A stretch of DNA of 41,456 bases from a virus. The DNA lies in IMG/VR virus record IMGVR_UViG_3300027852_000079, positions 1 to 41,456 of that record. One strand, written 5' to 3'. Below the pieces are notes generated by a model that saw only the letters and a program-made list of their open reading frames with translations, made no database searches and was not told where the DNA came from. The position numbers and the translations under genes are program-made. Position 1 is the stretch's first letter. Every line of letters starts with the position of its first letter. This document shows, piece after piece, positions 14,140-21,645 of this stretch.

Positions 14140-15417
14140 ATGAATGGCTTGGCTCTATGTGCCGGGGTTGGAGGTCTTGAACTCGGAATCAAGCTCGCCG
14201 GCCCAGGATACCGAACCGTTTGTTATGTCGAGGGGGAAGCCTATGCCGCCAGCATCCTTGTTTCGCGCATGGAAGATCAGACCCTGGATACAGCGCCTAT
14301 CTGGTCTGATCTTCGATCCTTCGACGGCCGCCCATGGCGTGGACTCGTGGATATCATCACTGCGGGATACCCATGCCAGCCGTTCTCGGCGGCAGGCAAG
14401 CGCCGAGGTGCAGACGATCCTCGCCACCTGTGGCCAGAGGTGGCGAGGATCATCGCCGAGACAGGGCCTGCTTTGGTCTTCTGTGAGAACGTCGGCGCTC
14501 ATCTGTCCCTCGGCTTCGAGCAAGTCAGCGAGGACATGGAAAGCCTGGGTTATCGGGTTGCGGCTGGAGTGTTCACGGCGTGGGCTATCGGCGCGCCCCA
14601 CATCCGGGAGCGGCTCTTCTGGCTCGCTACCTACACCGACGTGTGCCATGGAGACGATCCAGGACATGGAGCAAGCGCGCTATGCGGGGGACGACCCGAG
14701 GCGGCCAGCCTATCGGGACTGCCTGCCGACCCCGACTGTCCACGGCAACCACAATCGCAAGGGGGTGAGCCCAACATCTGGCGACGGCCTGGCCGTCGCA
14801 CTGGAACGTGGGACTGGCGGGAGGCTCCACCCGCCGTTTGTGGAGTGGATGATGGGGTGGCCTGTGAATTGGACCAGGGTGTGAACTATGAACGGTGGAG
14901 AGAGGAAGCGATGTGCTCATTGTGGGGAGATCATTCTGAACAAGAACTGGAAAGTGGCGAAATACTGCTCCCGGAAGTGTTCTGGGGAGAGCGCAAAACA
15001 CAAGAACCCCAGCAAGGACGCGATGAGGAAAAGGGCACAACGATCGGTACCCCTGGACCGGTGCGAGGTTTGCGGTACGACAGAGCGGCTTCAGAGGCAT
15101 CACCCGGATCTAGCCAAGCCGGACACGGCGATCGTGCTCTGTCAGGGGTGCCACACGACGACGCACACCGACGGGGGAACATGGGGGAAGGGACCGGAAA
15201 AAACGCGTGTGTGTGTGATCTGCGGCGCGACGTTTTTCCACGGGAAGACAACCACAAAGACGTGCGGCCCGAAATGTCTCGTCGAGTTAGGAAGAATGAA
15301 TGCTCGTCGTCGATGGGATGCCAGCGAGTGGACCGGATCAGAGCCTGTGGAAACGGAGTCGTACCGCAGGTGGCTGCACGAGCATTCGTTGAGTTGCTTG
15401 GTGAATTGCATGAGTGA
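14140..15417 (+). CDS. DNA cytosine-C5 methyltransferase carrying a 153-codon insertion
   Basis: 425 residues from the ATG at 14140. Motif I is LALCAGVGGLELG (4-16), motif IV PCQPFS with catalytic C79, motif VI ENV (116-118), motif VIII APHIRERLF (152-160), and the C-terminal motif X DRIRACGNGVVPQVAARAF. Before the last block, GVDDGVACELD is the expected lead-in and should join DRIRACGNG directly. It is instead separated by 153 codons of non-homologous sequence from the insertion 14876-15334. Because 459 is a multiple of three and has no stop in this frame, the enzyme still reads through; whether it is active is unknown. AAAGGTGG precedes the ATG. Confidence 0.85.
   Translation: MNGLALCAGVGGLELGIKLAGPGYRTVCYVEGEAYAASILVSRMEDQTLDTAPIWSDLRSFDGRPWRGLVDIITAGYPCQPFSAAGKRRGADDPRHLWPEVARIIAETGPALVFCENVGAHLSLGFEQVSEDMESLGYRVAAGVFTAWAIGAPHIRERLFWLATYTDVCHGDDPGHGASALCGGRPEAASLSGLPADPDCPRQPQSQGGEPNIWRRPGRRTGTWDWREAPPAVCGVDDGVACELDQGVNYERWREEAMCSLWGDHSEQELESGEILLPEVFWGERKTQEPQQGRDEEKGTTIGTPGPVRGLRYDRAASEASPGSSQAGHGDRALSGVPHDDAHRRGNMGEGTGKNACVCDLRRDVFPREDNHKDVRPEMSRRVRKNECSSSMGCQRVDRIRACGNGVVPQVAARAFVELLGELHE
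14144..14884 (+). CDS. Overlapping +1-frame ORF inside the C5 methyltransferase
   Basis: ATG at 14144 opens 246 codons (MAWLYVPGLEVLNSESSSPA...) in the +1 frame. The distal part, LPTPT...GDGLAVALERGTGGRLHPP and FVEWMMGWPVNWT, matches sequences I recall from phage proteins annotated as methyltransferases. The same bases in the main frame give GVDDGVACELD. The proximal Ser/Arg-rich part is familiar from many predicted phage proteins starting MAWLYVPGLE. It may be a genuine overprinted protein or a conserved shadow of the methyltransferase. The insertion adds a TGA here, truncating it. Confidence 0.4.
   Translation: MAWLYVPGLEVLNSESSSPAQDTEPFVMSRGKPMPPASLFRAWKIRPWIQRLSGLIFDPSTAAHGVDSWISSLRDTHASRSRRQASAEVQTILATCGQRWRGSSPRQGLLWSSVRTSALICPSASSKSARTWKAWVIGLRLECSRRGLSARPTSGSGSSGSLPTPTCAMETIQDMEQARYAGDDPRRPAYRDCLPTPTVHGNHNRKGVSPTSGDGLAVALERGTGGRLHPPFVEWMMGWPVNWTRV
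14876..15334 (+). mobile_element. 459-bp intragenic insertion with TGGACC at both edges
   Basis: TGGACC occurs at 14870-14875 and again at 15329-15334, exactly 459 bases apart. Removing one copy plus the intervening sequence joins GVACELD to RIRACGNG in the main frame and GWPVNWT to GSEPVET in the +1 frame, restoring motifs in both. The inserted DNA carries a zinc/HNH-like gene. A six-base target duplication or a homing-type event is inferred; there are no terminal inverted repeats. Confidence 0.6.
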
Positions 15418-15427
15418 TGAAGAATGA
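14888..15427 (+). CDS. Zinc-finger/HNH-like protein, C-terminus fused to the methyltransferase tail frame
   Basis: 179 residues. Three metal-binding-like units: CAHCG...KYCSRKC, CEVCG...RHHPD...LCQGCHTTTH, and CVICGATF...TCGPKC. The middle one has the Cys/His/His/Cys spacing of degenerate HNH nucleases, with the Asn position unclear. About the last 33 residues (WTGSEPVETESYRRWLHEHS) lie downstream of the insertion and are the +1-frame reading of the methyltransferase motif X. Its TGA overlaps the next ATG (ATGA at 15424). Likely a homing-type or DNA-binding protein; activity is unproven. Confidence 0.7.
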   Translation: MNGGERKRCAHCGEIILNKNWKVAKYCSRKCSGESAKHKNPSKDAMRKRAQRSVPLDRCEVCGTTERLQRHHPDLAKPDTAIVLCQGCHTTTHTDGGTWGKGPEKTRVCVICGATFFHGKTTTKTCGPKCLVELGRMNARRRWDASEWTGSEPVETESYRRWLHEHSLSCLVNCMSDEE

Positions 15428-16266
15428 AACCTCGCTCACAGTCCTCCGTTATCGTCCATGACAGCCAAGGGAGGCCAACCTATCCAAGGGTCAAGACTTT
15501 CAACAGAGCCCCATCTGAGTGCCAATGGTGCGGTCAACTGCTAGCTCCTGGTGATGGCCGCGTCTGGTGGTGTAACCCCTCCAATGCTGTCTGCTCTGAC
15601 CCGAGCCATCAGATGGAAGGCGGTCCACATATTTCATGTGATGGTCGATGTGATTCTGAGCTTTACCCAAGTCTGATCCAAAAAAAGGTCAAGGAGAAAC
15701 TCCGGGAGCTCAATGATGTGTTCAAAGTCCTTTTCCTCATGAAATCTGTCCGGAGATACCGAGCATCCCTCGATACCAAGTCCACCTTACCCGAGAATCC
15801 ATCCTCAGCGCCTTCTGAGCCCGTCCCCCGCACATCGACACCTCTGGAAATTGAAAGCCCTGAGACCCCATTGGCGGCCCAGGAAACGCATATCCATGAA
15901 ACTTTCGGGTCTACAAGGATCAAATGCCATGCGATCCTTGTGAAGCTCGAAACTGGTCAGCGTCCAAAAGAATGTTCTAGCCTTATGGTCGCCTTCAAAG
16001 CCGGAGCTGGAACCATGATCTATCAATGTGGGTCATGCAGGGCTATTGCTGACGTCAGATCATGCTGTGGTCTCCGTGAAACATGTGAACCACCCAACTA
16101 CTCGCCGGCGAACACGTGCCCTTCCTGCGGCCGGGAGCGCCTCCCTAAGCGCAATATCTATGATGAGTACGAGATGGACGTTTGCCTCAGGGACGTCCTC
16201 CTGAATCCAACTGATCAAGAAATGATCGAACACGAACACGCAATAGAGGCCGAGAAAGCCTCATAA
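15424..16266 (+). CDS. Unknown protein with several zinc-type Cys clusters, 280 aa
   Basis: ATGA overlap with the preceding gene. CQWCGQLL (about residue 33), a WWCNPSNAVC segment, CGSCRA..., SCCGLRETC and NTCPSCGRERLPKR are pairs that could form two or three zinc ribbons. The middle (about 110-155) is a Pro/Ser/Glu-rich linker. The last 30 residues, MDVCLRDVLLNPTDQEMIEH and on, are duplicated downstream (16833-16925). Function unknown. Confidence 0.7.
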   Translation: MKPRSQSSVIVHDSQGRPTYPRVKTFNRAPSECQWCGQLLAPGDGRVWWCNPSNAVCSDPSHQMEGGPHISCDGRCDSELYPSLIQKKVKEKLRELNDVFKVLFLMKSVRRYRASLDTKSTLPENPSSAPSEPVPRTSTPLEIESPETPLAAQETHIHETFGSTRIKCHAILVKLETGQRPKECSSLMVAFKAGAGTMIYQCGSCRAIADVRSCCGLRETCEPPNYSPANTCPSCGRERLPKRNIYDEYEMDVCLRDVLLNPTDQEMIEHEHAIEAEKAS

Positions 16267-16279
16267 GGAGACCGAGATG
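16169..16279 (+). repeat. 109-bp direct repeat, copy 1
   Basis: Covers the last 31 codons of the 280-residue gene, its stop, and the ribosome-binding site and ATG of the next gene. It matches 16828-16938 with two differences that I can see (G/A at 16184 versus 16843, C/T near 16273 versus 16932), at an offset of 659 bases. Confidence 0.9.
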
Positions 16280-16816
16280 GACAACACATACACGAAAAAG
16301 CCCGTAGCAATCGAAGCCTATCAGATGACCACTGATAGGCGTCAATATCCTATGGATTGGCCTTCATGGCTTTTCCAAGCTTTTACACTCAAACCAACAA
16401 CGCCAGGTTCTATATATGCAGCCAACCCCCACGACGACGAGAGCGAATTGATGATCATGACACTAGAGGGTGAACACCGGGTTAGCTTTGGTGACTTCAT
16501 CATCAAAGGCGTCAAGGATGAGTTGTATCCATGTAAACCAGATATCTTTGAAGCAACCTACTCGAAAGGCTCTGATACTCACGACACTGAGCGTTTGTTC
16601 GTGCTTCTGGTCAAAACCATCATAGAAGAGTCGTATATGTCAATGGAACAATCCGATCATCTGGAGATTGAATTCCATAGGTTGGAGGCCACCGAGCGTA
16701 TGTTAGCTGAGGAGAGCAAGGAGGATTTCGGGCACCGACAGTGTGAACTTGATTTCACGGCTGACGTGTATGAAGCTCTGGGTCAATTGATGAACTATCG
16801 AAAGTTGCACGGCTAA
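16277..16816 (+). CDS. Conserved phage protein (KPxxIEAxQ family)
   Basis: 179 residues behind AAGGAGACCGAG. The N-terminus KKPVAIEAYQMT, DWPSWLFQAF, LMIMTLEGEHRVSFGDFIIK, and GVKDELYPCKPDIFEATY are the full set of blocks of a widespread phage family of unknown function. The C-terminal 70 residues, mostly helical, are an addition to the usual domain. Confidence 0.85.
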   Translation: MDNTYTKKPVAIEAYQMTTDRRQYPMDWPSWLFQAFTLKPTTPGSIYAANPHDDESELMIMTLEGEHRVSFGDFIIKGVKDELYPCKPDIFEATYSKGSDTHDTERLFVLLVKTIIEESYMSMEQSDHLEIEFHRLEATERMLAEESKEDFGHRQCELDFTADVYEALGQLMNYRKLHG

Positions 16817-16827
16817 GAAAGAAGGAA

Positions 16828-16938
16828 ACGAGATGGACGTTTACCTCAGGGACGTCCTCCTGAATCCAACTGATCAAGAAATGATCGAACACGAACACGC
16901 AATAGAGGCCGAGAAAGCCTCATAAGGAGACTGAGATG
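16828..16938 (+). repeat. 109-bp direct repeat, copy 2
   Basis: Near-identical to 16169-16279. It ends exactly at the start codon of the next gene (16936), as copy 1 does (16277). The duplication thus carried an intergenic expression signal with the end of a gene. Confidence 0.9.
16833..16925 (+). CDS. 30-residue peptide from gene-end duplication
   Basis: ATG at 16833, behind GAAGGAAACGAG, encodes MDVYLRDVLLNPTDQEMIEH and continues to EHAIEAEKAS; it is the C-terminus of the 15424-16266 protein with one change (Cys to Tyr). A ribosome-binding site is present, so it could be translated, but it is most simply a by-product of the duplication. Confidence 0.45.
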   Translation: MDVYLRDVLLNPTDQEMIEHEHAIEAEKAS

Positions 16939-17160
16939 TACAAGTGTCAGCGATGCCAACGAACCGTAGGGCCAAACATACCCGACCATCGGTTCAACTC
17001 CGAGACTATGGAGGTAACATACCCAGAGCGATATTATGAGGACAGAGACAATCTCATTCATGATCGCGGTGGGAGTTGGTATGAGACTGTTGAGACAGTC
17101 AACCTCGGTAAGAAGAGGGTATTCCCCAAACCCCCAGAGATGTTGGAGGCTACCCAATGA
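16936..17160 (+). CDS. Small CxxC protein, 74 aa
   Basis: Behind AAGGAGACTGAG. MYKCQRCQRTVGPNIPDHRF starts with a CxxC pair and a nearby His; the rest is acidic and aromatic (VTYPERYYEDRD). A zinc-binding small phage protein is likely. ATGA overlap with the next gene. Confidence 0.65.
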   Translation: MYKCQRCQRTVGPNIPDHRFNSETMEVTYPERYYEDRDNLIHDRGGSWYETVETVNLGKKRVFPKPPEMLEATQ

Positions 17161-17666
17161 ACAGCCAAAATGAGAGAGAAATCCATGAATTCGTTGACTG
17201 GTGGTACTCTGACATTGGGCACTTCGTCAGACTGAAAGAAGGGGAAGAAGCTGGAGGTATCCAAGTCAACTGGAAGCAAGCCCTTGGCTACATTAGACAG
17301 TTTATAAAACTATCAACTACACCAACGGCTGTAGAAGCCACTCCACCTTCCTCCCAAGAGCCCTGTGATCCCTCTGGACCAGAAAATGAGACTCAGGACC
17401 CGGCTGAGAGCCGAGCAAAGAGGGATGCTGCATTTGGGGACGTCATTGTATCTGTTCAGTCCGTAGAGCCTCAGGGGGGCTCTCAGAGCCAGCAATGGGC
17501 AACAATGGATGACCTACTCGCTCTCACCGAGAGAATCTGCAAGCTTGAGTCGTGGGTCCATAGTCTTAGACAATATAGTAAGGACCAAGAATTCGCAGAC
17601 TCGAACAAGCAAGGAAAGGCAAAGCTTACCCCAAAAGACGCAGTCTATGAACTAGATAAGTACTAG
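17157..17666 (+). CDS. Unknown protein, last gene of the rightward block
   Basis: 169 residues. An N-terminal compact part (EFVDWWYSDIGHFVRLKEGE) is followed by a Pro/Ser/Glu-rich linker and a C-terminal helix. Not recognised. It ends 22 bases before the end of the convergent late gene; no clear terminator lies between. Confidence 0.65.
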   Translation: MNSQNEREIHEFVDWWYSDIGHFVRLKEGEEAGGIQVNWKQALGYIRQFIKLSTTPTAVEATPPSSQEPCDPSGPENETQDPAESRAKRDAAFGDVIVSVQSVEPQGGSQSQQWATMDDLLALTERICKLESWVHSLRQYSKDQEFADSNKQGKAKLTPKDAVYELDKY

Positions 17667-17688
17667 ACAGGACGTCTAAGGCAGGACG

Positions 17689-18534
17689 CTAGGGGCCAAA
17701 GTTACTTTTCACCCATCCTGAAACGTCCTGCTGAACCCTCGATTTCGACTTTACACCGACAATCCACTTTGAGGACCAACCTCGGATAGACGTGATCCCA
17801 GCGTCCACCGTCGAAGCAAGAGCGAGGTCAAGGGCTTCACCCACGGTATGCCCCGGCCACTTCTGCTGATAGAGGGCTTGCCCCACACATAGCTGTACAT
17901 TGCCCTCACGTACCCCTAGAACGCGCCTTCTGATCCTGGCGATGTCTGAGACCTGGCGACGCCCGGGGCCGTAGCGGCTCTTCCAGGGCACCTTATTGCC
18001 CTTCCAGTCAATCCTGGTGGAATACATCTGATAGTAGACCCGATCAACGTAGGGAGCGAGGGTCGCTCGTTCTGTCGCCTCCCTATGGCCCATGTGTGTT
18101 GTGAGCTCGATCCGGATATCGAACCGATCACGGAGTTCAAAGAGACGCTCTAAAAGATAGACAGCGGCATGGTCCAGTGTTTCAAATGACCCGTCAAGAT
18201 CGTCTGTCTGCCAGGTCATCTCTGTATCAAGCCCGATCGCTGCAATCCCGAAGGAGCAGATCGCCTTGAGGTCGGCAATCATGGCATCAATGACACTCTT
18301 CCGCGGGGTGGGCCAACCAAGGACAACGGCCTCGACGTCCCATGAGATCGCGAGATCACAGAACGTCTTGATTCGCTCCATTGAATACTGAAGATCCCAG
18401 GAGCGGGCCATGGAGTCGATCATGAGATCGGCTGTCTGAACACCATGGGCTTTGAGAGCCTCCCAATATTCCGGTTTCCGCACGAGGCGCCATGGGTCAT
18501 CAATCCAGAGTCCGAAGTCACTTTGTGCGCTCAT
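17689..18534 (-). CDS. Glycoside hydrolase-like TIM-barrel protein, possible lysin
   Basis: 281 residues from the ATG at 18534 behind GAGGAGAAA; a longer frame from 18585 would overlap the upstream gene. Successive strand-helix units (DLMIDSMARSWDL, VEAVVLGWPTP, IAAIGLDTEMTWQTD, IRIELTTHMG, VDRVYYQMYST, ITSIRGWSSKW) follow a (beta/alpha)8 barrel of GH25-like or DUF1906-like type, with acidic residues at strand ends (LDTEMTWQ) as candidate catalytic groups. It is the last gene of the late block, a usual place for a cell-wall hydrolase. No signal peptide is seen. Confidence 0.45.
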   Translation of the reverse strand: MSAQSDFGLWIDDPWRLVRKPEYWEALKAHGVQTADLMIDSMARSWDLQYSMERIKTFCDLAISWDVEAVVLGWPTPRKSVIDAMIADLKAICSFGIAAIGLDTEMTWQTDDLDGSFETLDHAAVYLLERLFELRDRFDIRIELTTHMGHREATERATLAPYVDRVYYQMYSTRIDWKGNKVPWKSRYGPGRRQVSDIARIRRRVLGVREGNVQLCVGQALYQQKWPGHTVGEALDLALASTVDAGITSIRGWSSKWIVGVKSKSRVQQDVSGWVKSNFGP

Positions 18535-18541
18535 TTTCTCC

Positions 18542-19237
18542 TCATCTCCAAAGTCGTAGTGAGAGATATACAATCGGCTGATCACCTGATATTGCTTCGG
18601 AATGGTAGGTAATACGGATCAGAAGACCAGGCTGGATTTCCTCTGCACCATCCGAAACGACAGATATGACCCCGGATGGTGGCATGTAGACACCTTCATC
18701 ACCGTTCTCTCCACCGTCACCGAATAACGCTAACTCTTGTTGAGTGTCCGGGTGCACCAATGCAAAACGAGCCCAATCTCCATCTGATGCGTTATGGACC
18801 TCTGCGCTTATACCCTGCATCCGCATCACTTCACCAAAGGAGATATCGAAAATAGTATCTGCATTCAGAGTCGCCACCAATCTTCTGCTGCGAATGAGAA
18901 GATTGCCTGATGTTTCGCCGGTCGGTCGTAGCATGACAGGCTTGACACTGCCAGGCTCGACGGTTTCATCTTCGACAATGGCTACAACCCAACCGTCCAC
19001 ATCAGCGGTTTGAAAAGCATCGGCATAGCCAGGAAGCAGAGCACATCCATAATGAAAATTCACGAGCAATGGAGAACCGTCAACCATTTTGAAAACACAA
19101 AAGTTTTCTAAATCACCAGAGATGGCAGATAAACAAATCTTGCAGGTTGATGATTGCTCTCCGGACCAGTTGTTCTCATCACCCAGCATGGCCTTGGCCG
19201 CAGGCAACAAGTACCCATCAACGCTGTATAGATTCAT
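18542..19237 (-). CDS. Unknown late protein downstream of fibre gene
   Basis: 231 residues. Beta-rich, with four Cys in the first 65 residues (CKICL, NFC, FHYGC) and a second beta domain. The start overlaps the fibre gene's end (ATGA). Position suggests a fibre-associated or capsid/tail decoration protein, but I do not recognise it. Confidence 0.6.
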   Translation of the reverse strand: MNLYSVDGYLLPAAKAMLGDENNWSGEQSSTCKICLSAISGDLENFCVFKMVDGSPLLVNFHYGCALLPGYADAFQTADVDGWVVAIVEDETVEPGSVKPVMLRPTGETSGNLLIRSRRLVATLNADTIFDISFGEVMRMQGISAEVHNASDGDWARFALVHPDTQQELALFGDGGENGDEGVYMPPSGVISVVSDGAEEIQPGLLIRITYHSEAISGDQPIVYLSLRLWR

Positions 19238-20841
19238 AAAACGCCCTCAAGCAATGGTTCGGTAAATGGCTCAGGAGCCGGTGTTGGTGTAAGTATCGCC
19301 CGATCACTAAGCATGTTTCGCTGACGATTGATGCTGCGCACGTCCCGATCATAGAATTCAATATCTGTATTATTACTTAGATCACCTGAATTATAAGCGT
19401 CAATCCCTATGCCCCAGGATGCATCTGCGTATCGTATATTGCAGGAGAATACTCCTTTGTTCTCAACGACCTGTAAACCCCACGGAGCAGGTGTCAAGCT
19501 GCGTTGTGCACGCAATTGAGGCATAGAGGTCTCGCTCCCGATGACCTGCACCCTATCCCATTCATATAACATCTGCGGAGCCAAGGTCTGTCTTCTGAAG
19601 TTCCAAGTAGCTCCATAGCTTTCAATCAGGCATTCAATAGCACCCCAGCCTTCAATAAACTGAACTGGCCTGCTATTGAAGGCTTCGGTAAATAGAATTA
19701 CTCGGTTATATGTCTGGTAGTCCTGTCCACCTGAATAGACACGGGAAAGTCGATGCTGAATGAAGATGATGAGCCCACCGCCAGAAGGCGCCTGCCACAG
19801 TATGATCGTACCATCGCCTGGATCTACTACAAGGTGGGCTGTGGCAGATGCATAAGAAAAGAAGAAGCTCACCATGGCACGGAACACATGGGTTCCATCG
19901 CCCAACCTTAGTGTCCATGTAGCATTCGGAAATGCTGCAGTATCTGTGGTGAAATTACCTTCTATCCACATCTGAGCGGTATTTGTGTCGAGATCCATTT
20001 CGGCTACGTTCGCCGTCACTTCATCACAATAGATCTTCAGGTTGCCCATGAAGTAATGGCGTGAGCCGCCACCCATCCTGAACACCTGCCCGTCTGCCAT
20101 ATATTCTATCTCTACCGTACAGTTGCTCTCCCATGTCCTTGCGATCAACTCAACCAGCGAACTCCCGATGATAAAACGAAAGAATTGACAATTCACTATT
20201 CCACCGACCGGCATGGATTCACCGGTTTCGTAGTAATAATAAAGCGCACCATCACCATCCATGGTTCCGGTGAGAGATTCAAACGACCCGTCAAGGTCAA
20301 TCCGGTTTCCGCTGGCGATCGTCATTGTCCCGGAGATGCGCAACTCCTGGCTAATCCAGGCAACCGATAAACGAGTCCCGGAGAACGTGTAAGAACCGGA
20401 TACAAGGAAGTTTTGATAGGTCGCGGCAGATGGATCGTTGAGCTGATAGGTCCTGCCTATGCCGGAAAACTCACACGTCGGATCAATGCCTGTACCAGTT
20501 CCAACGGCAAAGGTCCCACCCGTCTTGAGCCAGTCACCCTTGAATTCAACAGTCCACCCTCCCCCGCCAGTTGGACCAAAATAGCCACCTTGCTCCACAA
20601 AGTCACCGTTGATGACCCCGCCCTGATCCAGGATAAGCAACTCCGTCATCGCTGCGAGAAGTGTCAAATTTCTACATGCGATGGGAGCGGTGGACCAACA
20701 AAGAACAAAACCATTACCGTCTAGGAAAACGTCATCTATAGATGTTGGGACTCCGGCGCCCCCGACTCCCCCGCTCACAGCTGACCAATTGTTGGTATCA
20801 AACCAATTCTGATCAACTCCGACCCACCAACGATCTGGCAT
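19234..20841 (-). CDS. Tail fibre/receptor-binding beta-helix protein
   Basis: 535 residues. The N-terminal RWWVGVDQNWFDTNNWSAVS and GGAGVPTSIDDVFLDGNG form a module common at the start of beta-helical surface and phage fibre proteins (W..G..NW....NW......G...P...DDV). The body is glycine- and beta-strand-rich with repeated turns. A C-terminal part, PAPEPFTEPLLEGVL, is proline-rich. Likely a fibre or tailspike that touches the host surface. No hydrolase active site is visible. Confidence 0.6.
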   Translation of the reverse strand: MPDRWWVGVDQNWFDTNNWSAVSGGVGGAGVPTSIDDVFLDGNGFVLCWSTAPIACRNLTLLAAMTELLILDQGGVINGDFVEQGGYFGPTGGGGWTVEFKGDWLKTGGTFAVGTGTGIDPTCEFSGIGRTYQLNDPSAATYQNFLVSGSYTFSGTRLSVAWISQELRISGTMTIASGNRIDLDGSFESLTGTMDGDGALYYYYETGESMPVGGIVNCQFFRFIIGSSLVELIARTWESNCTVEIEYMADGQVFRMGGGSRHYFMGNLKIYCDEVTANVAEMDLDTNTAQMWIEGNFTTDTAAFPNATWTLRLGDGTHVFRAMVSFFFSYASATAHLVVDPGDGTIILWQAPSGGGLIIFIQHRLSRVYSGGQDYQTYNRVILFTEAFNSRPVQFIEGWGAIECLIESYGATWNFRRQTLAPQMLYEWDRVQVIGSETSMPQLRAQRSLTPAPWGLQVVENKGVFSCNIRYADASWGIGIDAYNSGDLSNNTDIEFYDRDVRSINRQRNMLSDRAILTPTPAPEPFTEPLLEGVL

Positions 20842-20842
20842 T

Positions 20843-21640
20843 TTACTGTCTCACCACTAATTCGAGTTTGAGAGATACAGTTTGAGGCGCAACAAAACGT
20901 AATTTAAAGTAAACATTCTCACCACCCTCCATATTGAGTAATGAGAATCCTCGAAACTCTGATACCCGGACAAGGCCGGAATTGATCGGATGAGCTCCTG
21001 CGATGTCTTCGGCGATCATTGTCGGAGCTATGGCTGCCAGCCTGGCAAACTCATCACCATTGACCGCATCTAGTATCAAAACCAAATCATTTGGCGAAAA
21101 GTCGGTGTAGTCATCAGGGATGATGCTTGTATCGCTTCCGGTAGTTGCTGTTGCCAACTCAGTGTAGACCATTTTGGCCTGTGATCTCCACAGTGCATCT
21201 GGGCCGCGCATTGCTGCCCTTTCATAAAAGGTATATGTGGCATAAGCATCAAAGGGGGCGCCCGGATCTTCATCAATGTACAGCCGTCCCCTGACAACCT
21301 CCTGTACTTGTCCACTGATGGGGATAATGGCCACCTCTTCGTTGCTGGCGATGAAGTCAAGATCGATAGTGCCAAGCACTTCAATGTGGCCTGGATAAAC
21401 AAACACCCCTGCTGCCAGCAAATCAGCAAGGATCGATTCAAGCCTAATCTCCTGATTGATGGCAGAACGAAAGTTATCAACCGTTTCTGTCATCGCTGAC
21501 GTATAGGTAATCAGGGCGCACCCTGCCTGCCTCAAAGCAACGATGTCATAGTGAGAATCACTTGCTACATCTCCGGGCTCCAGATGTATTCTCTGACCAC
21601 GGTGAAGCCCTTCAAACCTCTGTAGGACGAGATATTCCAT
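20843..21640 (-). CDS. Unknown structural protein with small-domain N-terminus
   Basis: 265 residues. The first 50 residues (LVLQRFEGLHRGQRIHLEPG, then SHYDIVALRQAG) are homologous to the whole of the next gene. The remaining 210 residues are a beta-rich domain (GTIDLDFIAS, VYFKLRFVAPQTVSLKLELV) of a type seen in fibre tips. Located between fibre genes. Confidence 0.6.
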   Translation of the reverse strand: MEYLVLQRFEGLHRGQRIHLEPGDVASDSHYDIVALRQAGCALITYTSAMTETVDNFRSAINQEIRLESILADLLAAGVFVYPGHIEVLGTIDLDFIASNEEVAIIPISGQVQEVVRGRLYIDEDPGAPFDAYATYTFYERAAMRGPDALWRSQAKMVYTELATATTGSDTSIIPDDYTDFSPNDLVLILDAVNGDEFARLAAIAPTMIAEDIAGAHPINSGLVRVSEFRGFSLLNMEGGENVYFKLRFVAPQTVSLKLELVVRQ

Positions 21641-21645
21641 GTTGC

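Noticed and set aside
14155-15103. Antisense ORFs in the methyltransferase gene
   Set aside because: Sequence is not protein-like; they are shadows in stop-poor DNA.
14876-15334. Group I intron or intein in the methyltransferase gene
   Set aside because: A T before and a G at the end of the insert fit group I ends, but nearly the whole 459 bases are coding, leaving no room for a ribozyme core, and there are no intein splice motifs.
16980-17010. tRNA T-loop (GGTTCAACTCC)
   Set aside because: Lies inside the coding sequence of a small CxxC protein and has no other tRNA parts.
17667-17688. Bidirectional terminator between convergent genes
   Set aside because: Only GGACG direct repeats and weak pairing; no stem with T-run.
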